Below the pieces are notes generated by a model. It was given only the letters and a program-made list of their open reading frames with translations, did no database searches and was not told where the DNA came from. Position numbers and translations under genes: made by a program. This document shows positions 9,133-16,326 of a stretch of 64,000 bases of DNA, one piece after another (position 1 is the stretch's first letter; every line of letters begins with the position of its first letter). Source of the DNA: an uncultured Bacteroidales bacterium (lineage in GTDB: Bacteria; Bacteroidota; Bacteroidia; Bacteroidales; UBA932); assembly GCA_944323785.1 (NCBI GenBank), contig CALUTU010000002.1, positions 62,001 through 126,000 of the forward strand, read 5' to 3'.

Positions 9133-10395
9133 TCAGGGCAGAGTCACGCGGACTATTTTTCCTATCATGTCCTTGTCAAACGGTTCTTCCACCTTAATAT
9201 AGTTGCGGGTATAACCGAACATCTTCCCGCCCTTGGACTTGCTCTCGAACAGCACCTCCTCCTCACGTCCGCTGTTTTCCCTGCAGAAAGCCTCATAGAA
9301 TCCCGATGACATCTCCTCGAGGACCTCCACCCTATGGGTCTTGACGATTTCGGGAACCTGGTCCGGCATCACGGCGGCAGGCGTACCGGAACGTCGGGAA
9401 TAGGGAAACACATGGATAAAGGCCGGCTTTATCTCCCTCAGAAAATCACAGGTAGCCTCAAAATCTCTGTCTGTCTCTCCGGGGAAACCGACTATCACGT
9501 CTATTCCGAAGAATACATGCTCCATCCTCTCACGGATATAGGCTATCTTCTGCCTGAAAAAGTCAGTATCGTAACGACGGCCCATCCTGCGCAGCACCGC
9601 ATCGCATCCGGACTGCAGCGGAATGTGGAAATGCGGCAGGAATTTGGTACCGGAGGCTATCCAGTCCACAATCTCCGGCCTGAGCAGATTGGGCTCTATA
9701 GACGAGATACGGTAACGCTCAATTCCTTCCACATCGTTGAGCCGCTGAAGCAACCCTAGGAAACTCTCCCCTGTCCTGCGTCCGTAGTCACCGGTATTGA
9801 CACCAGTAAGCACTATCTCCCTGATACCCGCAGCGGCAATCTCCTCCGCCTGGGAGACCAGCATGTCCGACGGCAGACTGCGGCTGCATCCTCTTGCATA
9901 AGGAACAGTGCAGTAAGAGCACTTGTAGTCACAGCCGTCCTGTATCTTCAGAAAAGACCGGGTACGTTCTCCCGTGGAAAAGGCCGGATAGATTACCTGT
10001 ACGCTGTCTATGTCCGTCACGTCAGCCGCAGCCTTACCTCGTCGGCCTGACGAGAGCAGACACTCCACCTCATCCACCACAAGGCCCTTGCTTTGAGCAC
10101 CCAGCACTATATCCACTCCCTCCATTGAAGCGATATACTCCCCCTGCAGCTGTGCATAGCATCCTATCACAGCTATAATGGCCTCTGGAGAGCGGCGGTG
10201 CAGACGGCGGATAAGATTGCGGTCCTTCTTGTCACTGTGCTCCGTAACCGAACATGTATTGACGACGTAGATATCCGCCTCCTCCGTATGAGAGACCACC
10301 TCATACCCCCTGCGGGCGAACTCACGGGCCACAGTCGAGCTCTCGGCATAGTTGAGCTTGCATCCCAGCGTATGTACGGCCACCCTCATCGTCAT
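9133..10395 (-). CDS. mtaB: tRNA t6A37 C2-methylthiotransferase MtaB
   Basis: 420 residues. The N-terminal MTTase domain has cysteines 12, 48 and 79 for the auxiliary cluster; the radical SAM triad is GCDYKCSYC with C155, C159 and C162, followed by VPYARG. A C-terminal TRAM-like region is present. The start HTLGCKLNYAESS and VNTCSVTEHSD mark the MtaB subgroup rather than MiaB or RimO. The enzyme adds a methylthio group to N6-threonylcarbamoyladenosine 37 of tRNAs reading ANN codons. Its ATG at 10395 overlaps the folB stop by four bases, so it is the last gene of an rsmI-like/folB/mtaB operon. Confidence 0.93.
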   Translation of the reverse strand: MTMRVAVHTLGCKLNYAESSTVAREFARRGYEVVSHTEEADIYVVNTCSVTEHSDKKDRNLIRRLHRRSPEAIIAVIGCYAQLQGEYIASMEGVDIVLGAQSKGLVVDEVECLLSSGRRGKAAADVTDIDSVQVIYPAFSTGERTRSFLKIQDGCDYKCSYCTVPYARGCSRSLPSDMLVSQAEEIAAAGIREIVLTGVNTGDYGRRTGESFLGLLQRLNDVEGIERYRISSIEPNLLRPEIVDWIASGTKFLPHFHIPLQSGCDAVLRRMGRRYDTDFFRQKIAYIRERMEHVFFGIDVIVGFPGETDRDFEATCDFLREIKPAFIHVFPYSRRSGTPAAVMPDQVPEIVKTHRVEVLEEMSSGFYEAFCRENSGREEEVLFESKSKGGKMFGYTRNYIKVEEPFDKDMIGKIVRVTLP

Positions 10396-10742
10396 AGACT
10401 CATGGTTACTCTTGATGCACCGACCTCTCCGCCCAAAGGAGGATTGAGCTTGGATATGGACACCGTCGCACTTGTAATCTCCGGAAACATCCTTCGGAAA
10501 TGCCTGAGTATCCTGCCGGCCACATGCTCCAGCAGATTGGACGGCACGGACATCTCCTCCTTGACGATATTGTATATCAGTTGATAATTAAGGGCATCCT
10601 CAAGATCATCGCTTTCACTGGCCGCTGTCATGTCCGTCTCGGCCGCGAAATCCACTATAAAGTAATTGCCTATGGTCTTCTCCTCGGCGAAACAGCCGTG
10701 ATGGGCGAAGAATCTCATGCCGCAAAGCTCTACTTTTCCCAT
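10392..10742 (-). CDS. folB: Dihydroneopterin aldolase
   Basis: 116 residues, the usual FolB size. The opening VELCGMRFFAHHGCFAEEKT has the conserved catalytic-loop pattern with glutamate about residue 20, and ISKLNPPLGGEV near the C-terminus carries the conserved lysine. FolB splits 7,8-dihydroneopterin to 6-hydroxymethyl-dihydropterin and glycolaldehyde in folate synthesis, as a homo-octamer in the cytoplasm. It starts one base after the stop of the upstream methyltransferase gene and overlaps mtaB by four bases, so it is almost surely co-transcribed. No other folate genes are in the window. Confidence 0.92.
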   Translation of the reverse strand: MGKVELCGMRFFAHHGCFAEEKTIGNYFIVDFAAETDMTAASESDDLEDALNYQLIYNIVKEEMSVPSNLLEHVAGRILRHFRRMFPEITSATVSISKLNPPLGGEVGASRVTMSL

Positions 10743-10743
10743 A

Positions 10744-11448
10744 TTATGCTAGAATTAAAAATACTGTAGGTTTCTTTGATATAGTCAGTGGACAGCGTCT
10801 CCATTCCGCGACAGTCCTGGTACGTATGGACTGATCCGGCAAAGTGATATCGGACGCCACACAGATCCGGGTGGACGGTCCGCACACAGCGAGAATATCC
10901 TGAAAGAGCGAATCGCTCCGGTAAGGTGTCTCTATCATAATCTCTGTCTCGGAATATTTTCTGGACCTGGATTCCAGCTCCCTGAGCCTCTTACGGCGCT
11001 CCTCGCCCTTTACCGGGATATATCCTGCAAAGGCAAAGCACTGACCGTTCATACCCGAGGACATCAGGGCCATCATAAGTGAGGACGGACCGGAGAACGG
11101 TATCACCTCCACATCCGCCTTGTGCGCCAGAGCCACCAGCGCTGCACCCGGATCCGCCACGGCCGGCAGACCGGCCTCGGATATAAGCGCCATCTCACCT
11201 ACTGACTCCAGCACCTTGAAGATGCCTTCTATATCCTCCTGCGAAGAATGTTCGTTTATCTCGTAGAACGACAGCGAGTCCACCATTCCTCTGAAACCGA
11301 TACTGGACAGATACCTGCGGGCACTGCGGATATCCTCCACAGCGAAATGCCTTACATGCGCTATGCTGGAGAATACATGCGGTGGAATCACCTCCTGAGG
11401 AGGATTGTCGCCCAAAGGGGCCGGAACTAGATAAAGTCTGCTGCTCAT
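10744..11448 (-). CDS. RsmI-like SAM-dependent methyltransferase (tetrapyrrole methylase fold)
   Basis: 234 residues. Family landmarks are LYLVPAPLGDN at the N-terminus, ISEAGLPAVADPG near residue 90-102 and VIPFSGPSSLMMAL, the SAM-binding and dimer motifs of the COG0313 family. RsmI 2'-O-methylates C1402 of 16S rRNA; this shorter Bacteroidota form (about 230 against 280 residues) lacks much of the C-terminal domain, so the rRNA target is inferred, not shown. It leads the operon with folB and mtaB. A TAATTTTG box lies six bases before the start codon, predicting an essentially leaderless transcript, divergent from the hydrolase at 11490. Confidence 0.86.
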   Translation of the reverse strand: MSSRLYLVPAPLGDNPPQEVIPPHVFSSIAHVRHFAVEDIRSARRYLSSIGFRGMVDSLSFYEINEHSSQEDIEGIFKVLESVGEMALISEAGLPAVADPGAALVALAHKADVEVIPFSGPSSLMMALMSSGMNGQCFAFAGYIPVKGEERRKRLRELESRSRKYSETEIMIETPYRSDSLFQDILAVCGPSTRICVASDITLPDQSIRTRTVAEWRRCPLTISKKPTVFLILA

Positions 11449-11454
11449 AATTTA

Positions 11455-11462
11455 CAAAATTA
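11455..11462 (-). promoter_or_regulatory. Putative -7 box for rsmI-like/folB/mtaB operon
   Basis: Reads TAATTTTG on the minus strand, six bases from the start codon at 11448. It forms a back-to-back pair with the plus-strand box at 11475-11482. Confidence 0.55.
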
Positions 11463-11474
11463 CGCAAAAATCCC

Positions 11475-11482
11475 TATCTTTG
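11475..11482 (+). promoter_or_regulatory. Putative -7 box, 7 nt before ATG
   Basis: TATCTTTG, followed after seven bases by the ATG at 11490. Spacing predicts a leaderless or near-leaderless mRNA. Confidence 0.55.
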
Positions 11483-11489
11483 GGGTGCT

Positions 11490-12257
11490 ATGGCCAACAA
11501 AATAGAATTTCTGGGCACAGGTACCTCCCAGGGCGTGCCCATGATAGGATGCAACTGCGAAGTGTGCCGCTCCGACGACTTCCGCGACAAGAGACTAAGA
11601 ACCTCAGCCTACATAGAATACGAGGGGCTCAGACTGGTAATCGACGCAGGCCCTGATTTCCGGCAGCAGATGCTCCGGAGCGGGATAAAGGAACTTGACG
11701 CGGTGCTTCTCACCCACATGCACAAGGACCACACCGGCGGGCTGGATGATGTCAGGGCTTACAACTACTTCATGCACAAAGGTTTTCCCATATATGCCGA
11801 AGCCAGTGTCCAGGAATCTCTCAAAAGAGAATACGCCTATGCATTCGGAGACCACCGCTATCCCGGAGTGCCGGACTTCATCCTCCACACCATAGACGAG
11901 CATCCATTCAATATCAACGGAGTGGAGATCATCCCCGTCCGCGCCATACATTACAGGCTCCCGGTACTCGGATTCCGTTTCGGCAGACTGGGCTACCTTA
12001 CCGACGCAAACTGCATATCGGAAGAGTCCATTGAAAAGTTCAAGGGCGTGGATGTCTTCGTAATCAGTTGTATCAGAAAGGAGAAACACATCTCTCACTT
12101 TTCCCTGGACGAGGCTCTGGAAGTATGCCGGAAAGTAGGAGCAGCGCACTCTTTCCTTACGCACATCTCGCATCAGCTGGAGAAATACGAAGACCTGTGC
12201 AAAGTTCTGCCCGATGGAGTTGAGCCGGCATACGACGGTCTTTCAATCGCTTTCTAG
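11490..12257 (+). CDS. Metallo-beta-lactamase-fold hydrolase, PhnP-like
   Basis: 255 residues. The N-terminal FLGTGTSQGVPMIGC and CEVCRSDDFRDKRLRTS are typical of the PhnP/YcbJ-like branch, with a small cysteine cluster (CNCEVC) that in PhnP binds a structural zinc. The metal site is THMHKDHTGG (HxHxDH) around residue 75, with later histidines in AIHYRLPVLGFRFG and FLTHISHQL. PhnP is a cyclic phosphodiesterase; many Bacteroidota members stand alone without phosphonate genes, as here, so the substrate is unknown. The stop codon lies in an 11-base tandem duplication (TCGCTTTCTAG twice), the second copy being just downstream. Confidence 0.87.
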   Translation: MANKIEFLGTGTSQGVPMIGCNCEVCRSDDFRDKRLRTSAYIEYEGLRLVIDAGPDFRQQMLRSGIKELDAVLLTHMHKDHTGGLDDVRAYNYFMHKGFPIYAEASVQESLKREYAYAFGDHRYPGVPDFILHTIDEHPFNINGVEIIPVRAIHYRLPVLGFRFGRLGYLTDANCISEESIEKFKGVDVFVISCIRKEKHISHFSLDEALEVCRKVGAAHSFLTHISHQLEKYEDLCKVLPDGVEPAYDGLSIAF

Positions 12258-12301
12258 TCGCTTTCTAGGAGTCAGTATTTGGATATTTGATTTTTTATTC
12301 T

Positions 12302-12309
12302 TATCTTTA
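12302..12309 (+). promoter_or_regulatory. Weak -7 box upstream of MaoC-type gene
   Basis: TATCTTTA, one mismatch to TAnnTTTG at the last base, 26 bases before the ATG at 12336. Confidence 0.35.
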
Positions 12310-12335
12310 TAGGGTAAATCCTAAAACACCCTGTT

Positions 12336-12755
12336 ATGATAAGAGTACACGACACCTACGATTACAACACCATCTTCACTGAGAAGGATGCTGAAGTTTA
12401 CGCCAAGCTGACTGATGATTACAACCCTGTTCACATTGACAGGGAATTCGCAACTGGAACAGAGTTCGGAAGACCTGTTGCACAGGGAGTGCTGATTCTC
12501 TGCGCATTCGCTAAGGTTTTCGGAACCATGTGGCCGGCGGACAAGATGGCCTACTTCATCTCTCAGAATGTAACATACCTCAAGCCGGTGTACATTGACG
12601 AGCCTTATCACATCCGCTTCGAGTGTACAAACGTAGACCATAAGAGGATGATCGGCACCATAGTCGGCAAGATGAGGGACAAGGACGGCAACGATGTGGT
12701 TATTACCGAGGCGAGAATCTTCTCCAAAGAGCATTTTGCCGCTCCCATTGTATAG
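12336..12755 (+). CDS. MaoC-family (R)-specific enoyl hydratase-like protein
   Basis: 139 residues with a single hotdog fold. The hydratase-2 motif is visible as LTDDYNPVHIDREFA, with catalytic aspartate and histidine (D-x-N-P-x-H) near residues 28-33, and GRPVAQGVLILCAF follows as in the MaoC family. Such enzymes hydrate trans-2-enoyl-CoA to (R)-3-hydroxyacyl-CoA. The usual glycine before the catalytic Asp (GD) is Asp here, a mild deviation. It stands alone between a hydrolase and a strong bidirectional hairpin, so its pathway cannot be inferred from neighbours. Confidence 0.85.
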   Translation: MIRVHDTYDYNTIFTEKDAEVYAKLTDDYNPVHIDREFATGTEFGRPVAQGVLILCAFAKVFGTMWPADKMAYFISQNVTYLKPVYIDEPYHIRFECTNVDHKRMIGTIVGKMRDKDGNDVVITEARIFSKEHFAAPIV

Positions 12756-12778
12756 CATCTGTCTGTCTGACAAAACAG

Positions 12779-12812
12779 AACAGGCTGCCTTGTGACGGGC
12801 AGCCTGTTTTAT
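12779..12812. terminator. Bidirectional intrinsic terminator
   Basis: A perfect 11-bp stem (12779-12789 with 12798-12808) around an 8-base loop, followed by a T-rich run on the plus strand. It lies between the convergent MaoC-type and DUF5723 genes and can serve both. Confidence 0.85.
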
Positions 12813-12825
12813 TTATTGCTCATAC

Positions 12826-14274
12826 TCACTTTGCTGAGGCATATCTGTTATTAGAGCCTCCTAGAGAGATGGTCAGTCCGAAATGGACATCCAGTATCAA
12901 TTCTTTCTTCGGGACAGGAATGGACATAGGCAACCCTTCCAGATTCAAGGCCGAATAATTGACCGGAGTGAAGTCACTGCCGAAGAATATACCGATACCG
13001 CGTCCAGGGGTCATCGTAATCAGCCAGCCTACAGTGGAATGTGTCTTTAAAAGAGAATAAGACAGTGCGACGTCAAACCATCTTACTGGAGCATAATTCC
13101 ATGCCAAGGTAAGTTCATTTTCGGTTCTGAGACGACCGAAACGGGCCGAGTAAAGCAGACCGACATTCATTTTGTCCTTGAGGAACGAATAGTCCACACC
13201 GGCATACAGAGTGGCAGCCAGTCTTCTTACCTGATTGTTGCCGGCCGGCTGCTGTGAGAGAGAAACCAATGAAAGCAATTCATCCCCTAATGAGCCGAAT
13301 GTCTTATTAAAATCAGTATCCGGGTCTATATCATCTACTCCTTCATATACGAACTCATTCCCATCTGCCGCAAGAAGTGTCGCCTTATTCTTATTATATG
13401 CTATGAAACCAAGGTCTGTGACCGAGAGAGAGAACCTAAGACCGTCCACCGGAGTTCCTTCAGAGATAGTGTATTCTACACCGAGATCAAATGCCGCACC
13501 GAAACCGGCAACGCCTAATCCTGATGGATCAAACCGGAAATTGTTCACATGACCGTTCTCATCAAACATAGGGACAAGTCCACCTCCGAGAATAGAACCG
13601 CTGGCTATGGAATTGACCCTCCAGCTGTCTGAGCTCATACTGAGATTAAGACTGCTTATGTTGGCCTGTACATCCATCATGCTGGCAAGCAGTTTCACTT
13701 TTCCTCCGACTCTCAGGCCTTTTACCCATTTGTCCAGGCCTTGAGAGTAGCCCAATGCAACCTGACCGTACACCTGACCGGTTACTCCCAGATTCTTAAT
13801 GTCATATGTCGTATGGTCATTAGTCATTCCAAGTTTGGCAAAACGGAAAAACTCACCCGGCATAGACAAATCCACATCCGCTCTAAGATCCAACGAAAGT
13901 GTCCAAAACGAATCCTTCCACATATACCAGCCTGCGTCTATTATCTTATACTTGAAATTCACTCCCAAAGCATTGCTGTTACGGATACCGGACAGGAACT
14001 CATCCGCGCTGACCTCACTGTTCAGAAAAAGTCCGGTCTTGCCGTTTGAAAGCGGGAACAGGAAATTGGAGACACCAAGGCTACTGCCTAAATTAAGGTC
14101 CACACCGCTCAGCAATGGGAATCCGACATAACCCTGATCTGGTGCGAATGCAGCATTGAACTCATGATTCTGAGTAGAATTGCGTACAAAATAGCTGGTC
14201 CGGCTCTGAGCCATAGCACCGGATATCAATGCTGACACCGCTATCATTCCTAAAAGTACAACTATCTTTTTCAT
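12826..14274 (-). CDS. DUF5723 family outer-membrane protein
   Basis: 482 residues with a Sec signal peptide (hydrophobic residues 5-20, cleavage after SGAMA before QSRTS). The mature part is rich in alternating aromatic/glycine strands and closes with a strand-like C-terminus, as for an outer-membrane barrel. The opening AQSRTSYFVRNSTQNHEFNAAF and GYVGFPLLSGVDL match the Bacteroidota DUF5723 pattern. Function is unknown. It starts 18 bases after the stop of the lipoprotein gene, which it commonly accompanies, so the two probably act together at the outer membrane. Confidence 0.85.
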   Translation of the reverse strand: MKKIVVLLGMIAVSALISGAMAQSRTSYFVRNSTQNHEFNAAFAPDQGYVGFPLLSGVDLNLGSSLGVSNFLFPLSNGKTGLFLNSEVSADEFLSGIRNSNALGVNFKYKIIDAGWYMWKDSFWTLSLDLRADVDLSMPGEFFRFAKLGMTNDHTTYDIKNLGVTGQVYGQVALGYSQGLDKWVKGLRVGGKVKLLASMMDVQANISSLNLSMSSDSWRVNSIASGSILGGGLVPMFDENGHVNNFRFDPSGLGVAGFGAAFDLGVEYTISEGTPVDGLRFSLSVTDLGFIAYNKNKATLLAADGNEFVYEGVDDIDPDTDFNKTFGSLGDELLSLVSLSQQPAGNNQVRRLAATLYAGVDYSFLKDKMNVGLLYSARFGRLRTENELTLAWNYAPVRWFDVALSYSLLKTHSTVGWLITMTPGRGIGIFFGSDFTPVNYSALNLEGLPMSIPVPKKELILDVHFGLTISLGGSNNRYASAK

Positions 14275-14292
14275 AATTTATTCAGTCTGTGG

Positions 14293-16038
14293 TTATTTAT
14301 TAAGATCCAATGTCAGGCCACCGGGTATTCCGGCAGATATATCAGTAATCTGTATCTTGGAATTCTCAGATATCGGAAGACCAGTCCCTTCCAGAAGCTC
14401 AAACTGGAAAACCAAATATTTGATTTCTTCGGCCAACGGTGATTTCGAGACTTTTATCCTCAACTGAGATGAGACAGGATCTCCTGCTGTTCCTCCGGCA
14501 TCTATAGTCTGCTGCTGTATTTCTATATCCAAAGGCTCGTAATTGGCATTCAAGAAATACCCTGACAATCGTAAGGCCATAGGAAAAGAACTGATTACCG
14601 TTCCATTCAACATAATATCCGCCACGGAAAGAGCAGTACCGAGCTCTTCCGGCATATTGGAAAGTGTATCCCTGACAGGAACATATAGCTTCTCACCGAA
14701 TGACAGAGGCAGCACAAATCCCATTTCTACATTAAATTTATAATCCGCATTACAGTCGATAAAATGATCTTCCTTGTTATCCAGATCAGAGTATGGTCTG
14801 ACATTTATATCCAGTCTATCCGGTATACGGCTCAACAAGCTCCTTATATCTGCTTCCATCCATTGATAATCTGACGGAAGATCTGCAGGGGTCTCAGCTG
14901 ACAACCAGTAATTGGCCGTCTCCATCACACTCTCATCATCTGAAACCGGAGCATTCACAGAAAGATATATCGGCTGTATCTGGTTATCTCCACTCTCAAA
15001 CACAGAGGCCAAGTCTACATCTATTATCATAGGGATTCCTGTATTTGTCATCAGCGATACTGTAGCATATGGAGACGTAAAATCCAGATATACGTCCTTA
15101 TCCTTCAGATACTCCGGTATATCTTCCAGTAATATCTGCTCTTCTATCTCATCCAGCCTGATATCTATCTTTCCATAGAAAGAGGATGGATGCAGCATAC
15201 CGTCTGCTCCACCGAAAATGACACCGGGAGACACACTTAGAACAGCACCCTCAAACTCCTCCATCTCCGACTGCTCCACCGATATGGAAAGGTTGCTTAT
15301 CGTAAAGGTATCCTGAAACTCAAACGGATCATCCTCATCAAAATTGAGTTCTATAGACTCCATTTCCACAGGCTGAAAATCCACATCCCCGGATGATGCC
15401 ACAGCACCTTCAAATGTAATGGTCGTACCGCTGATTGCGGGAGAATCCTCGAATTTATATTTTTCGGGAACTACAATGTCAATTCTCAACCTCATAGAAG
15501 CAGGAATGCTCCTGTCCGCCTCCAGATGCATAATGGGCTGCAGATAAGTATTTTCTAAATTAACCTGAGTAATACTTATCAAACCTGCATCCTTTGCTTC
15601 CTGAAAAGAAAAAAAGTATGTGCACTCCTCACCGAAATTATCAAAATCAGCATTGATCATTCCCGGTTCTGAGCCTGCGCTTCCCGGATACACTGTAAAG
15701 TCTTTTGTATCAAACATAATGTCAAGACCTTCAACTGTCATATTCTCAACAAAATCATCTACAGCAACATTCTCCTCAAGCGTATCTGTCATCTTGAAGT
15801 AATAATTGCCATACTCATCAACTTGAATGAGATCAATAGTATCCACATTAATAAAATCACTGATACCCATGGACTTTGTGGAGCCGATAGGTATCATCAG
15901 GGAATCACCGCCTACGGTGATGGTCAGATCCAGGTCTCCTTCACCGACTTTCAGTTCAGAAGTACAGCTGACAAAAACAGCCGCTGCCGTAAAAGACATC
16001 AATACCGACAGCAATTTAAACATTGGAGCAAGTTTCAT
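14293..16038 (-). CDS. Large predicted lipoprotein, unknown function
   Basis: 581 residues beginning with a lipoprotein signal (VLMSFTAAAVFVSC, lipid-bearing Cys at about residue 25). The rest is beta-rich with several repeats of short strand pairs and no recognisable enzyme motif. It is acidic overall, and after the Cys comes TSELKVGEGDLDLTI, with no Asp-rich export signal obvious. It lies between the small HMA gene and the DUF5723 barrel, spaced 25 and 18 bases, and is likely in the same transcript. A role as periplasmic partner of the barrel is inferred from position only. Confidence 0.78.
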   Translation of the reverse strand: MKLAPMFKLLSVLMSFTAAAVFVSCTSELKVGEGDLDLTITVGGDSLMIPIGSTKSMGISDFINVDTIDLIQVDEYGNYYFKMTDTLEENVAVDDFVENMTVEGLDIMFDTKDFTVYPGSAGSEPGMINADFDNFGEECTYFFSFQEAKDAGLISITQVNLENTYLQPIMHLEADRSIPASMRLRIDIVVPEKYKFEDSPAISGTTITFEGAVASSGDVDFQPVEMESIELNFDEDDPFEFQDTFTISNLSISVEQSEMEEFEGAVLSVSPGVIFGGADGMLHPSSFYGKIDIRLDEIEEQILLEDIPEYLKDKDVYLDFTSPYATVSLMTNTGIPMIIDVDLASVFESGDNQIQPIYLSVNAPVSDDESVMETANYWLSAETPADLPSDYQWMEADIRSLLSRIPDRLDINVRPYSDLDNKEDHFIDCNADYKFNVEMGFVLPLSFGEKLYVPVRDTLSNMPEELGTALSVADIMLNGTVISSFPMALRLSGYFLNANYEPLDIEIQQQTIDAGGTAGDPVSSQLRIKVSKSPLAEEIKYLVFQFELLEGTGLPISENSKIQITDISAGIPGGLTLDLNK

Positions 16039-16063
16039 AAATTCAAGTACAGTTATCGGTTAA

Positions 16064-16276
16064 TTAATTATAAAGCTCATATTCTCCGGCCTTTTCCGAA
16101 ATAACGGACTGCAGCTCTGACTTGTCGTAGACTTTATCAGAAAATTCGAGTTCGGCCTGAGCCGGATCCAGTGTGACAGTCGCTTTTACACCAGGAAGCG
16201 ACTCAAGTGCCTTCTGGACATGCATGACACAATGCCCGCATGCCATGCCCTTTACCTCATAAACTGCTTTTACCAT
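16064..16276 (-). CDS. Heavy-metal-associated (HMA) domain protein, copper-chaperone-like
   Basis: 70 residues, one HMA domain. The metal site is GMACGHC with cysteines 13 and 16 (MxCxxC), followed by the expected ferredoxin-like pattern to the end. Such proteins bind Cu(I) or similar soft metals and pass them to P-type ATPases, but no ATPase or other metal gene lies nearby. It is the first gene ahead of the lipoprotein and DUF5723 genes, an unexpected grouping, and has its own promoter box 27 bases upstream. Confidence 0.9.
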   Translation of the reverse strand: MVKAVYEVKGMACGHCVMHVQKALESLPGVKATVTLDPAQAELEFSDKVYDKSELQSVISEKAGEYELYN

Positions 16277-16303
16277 AATATTGATAATTTTCTGTTAATT
16301 GTA

Positions 16304-16311
16304 CAAAGATA
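16304..16311 (-). promoter_or_regulatory. Putative -7 box for HMA-lipoprotein-DUF5723 unit
   Basis: TATCTTTG on the minus strand, 27 bases before the HMA start codon. No other box is apparent in the short gaps inside this run. Confidence 0.55.
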
Positions 16312-16326
16312 CACAATGTGACTTGA

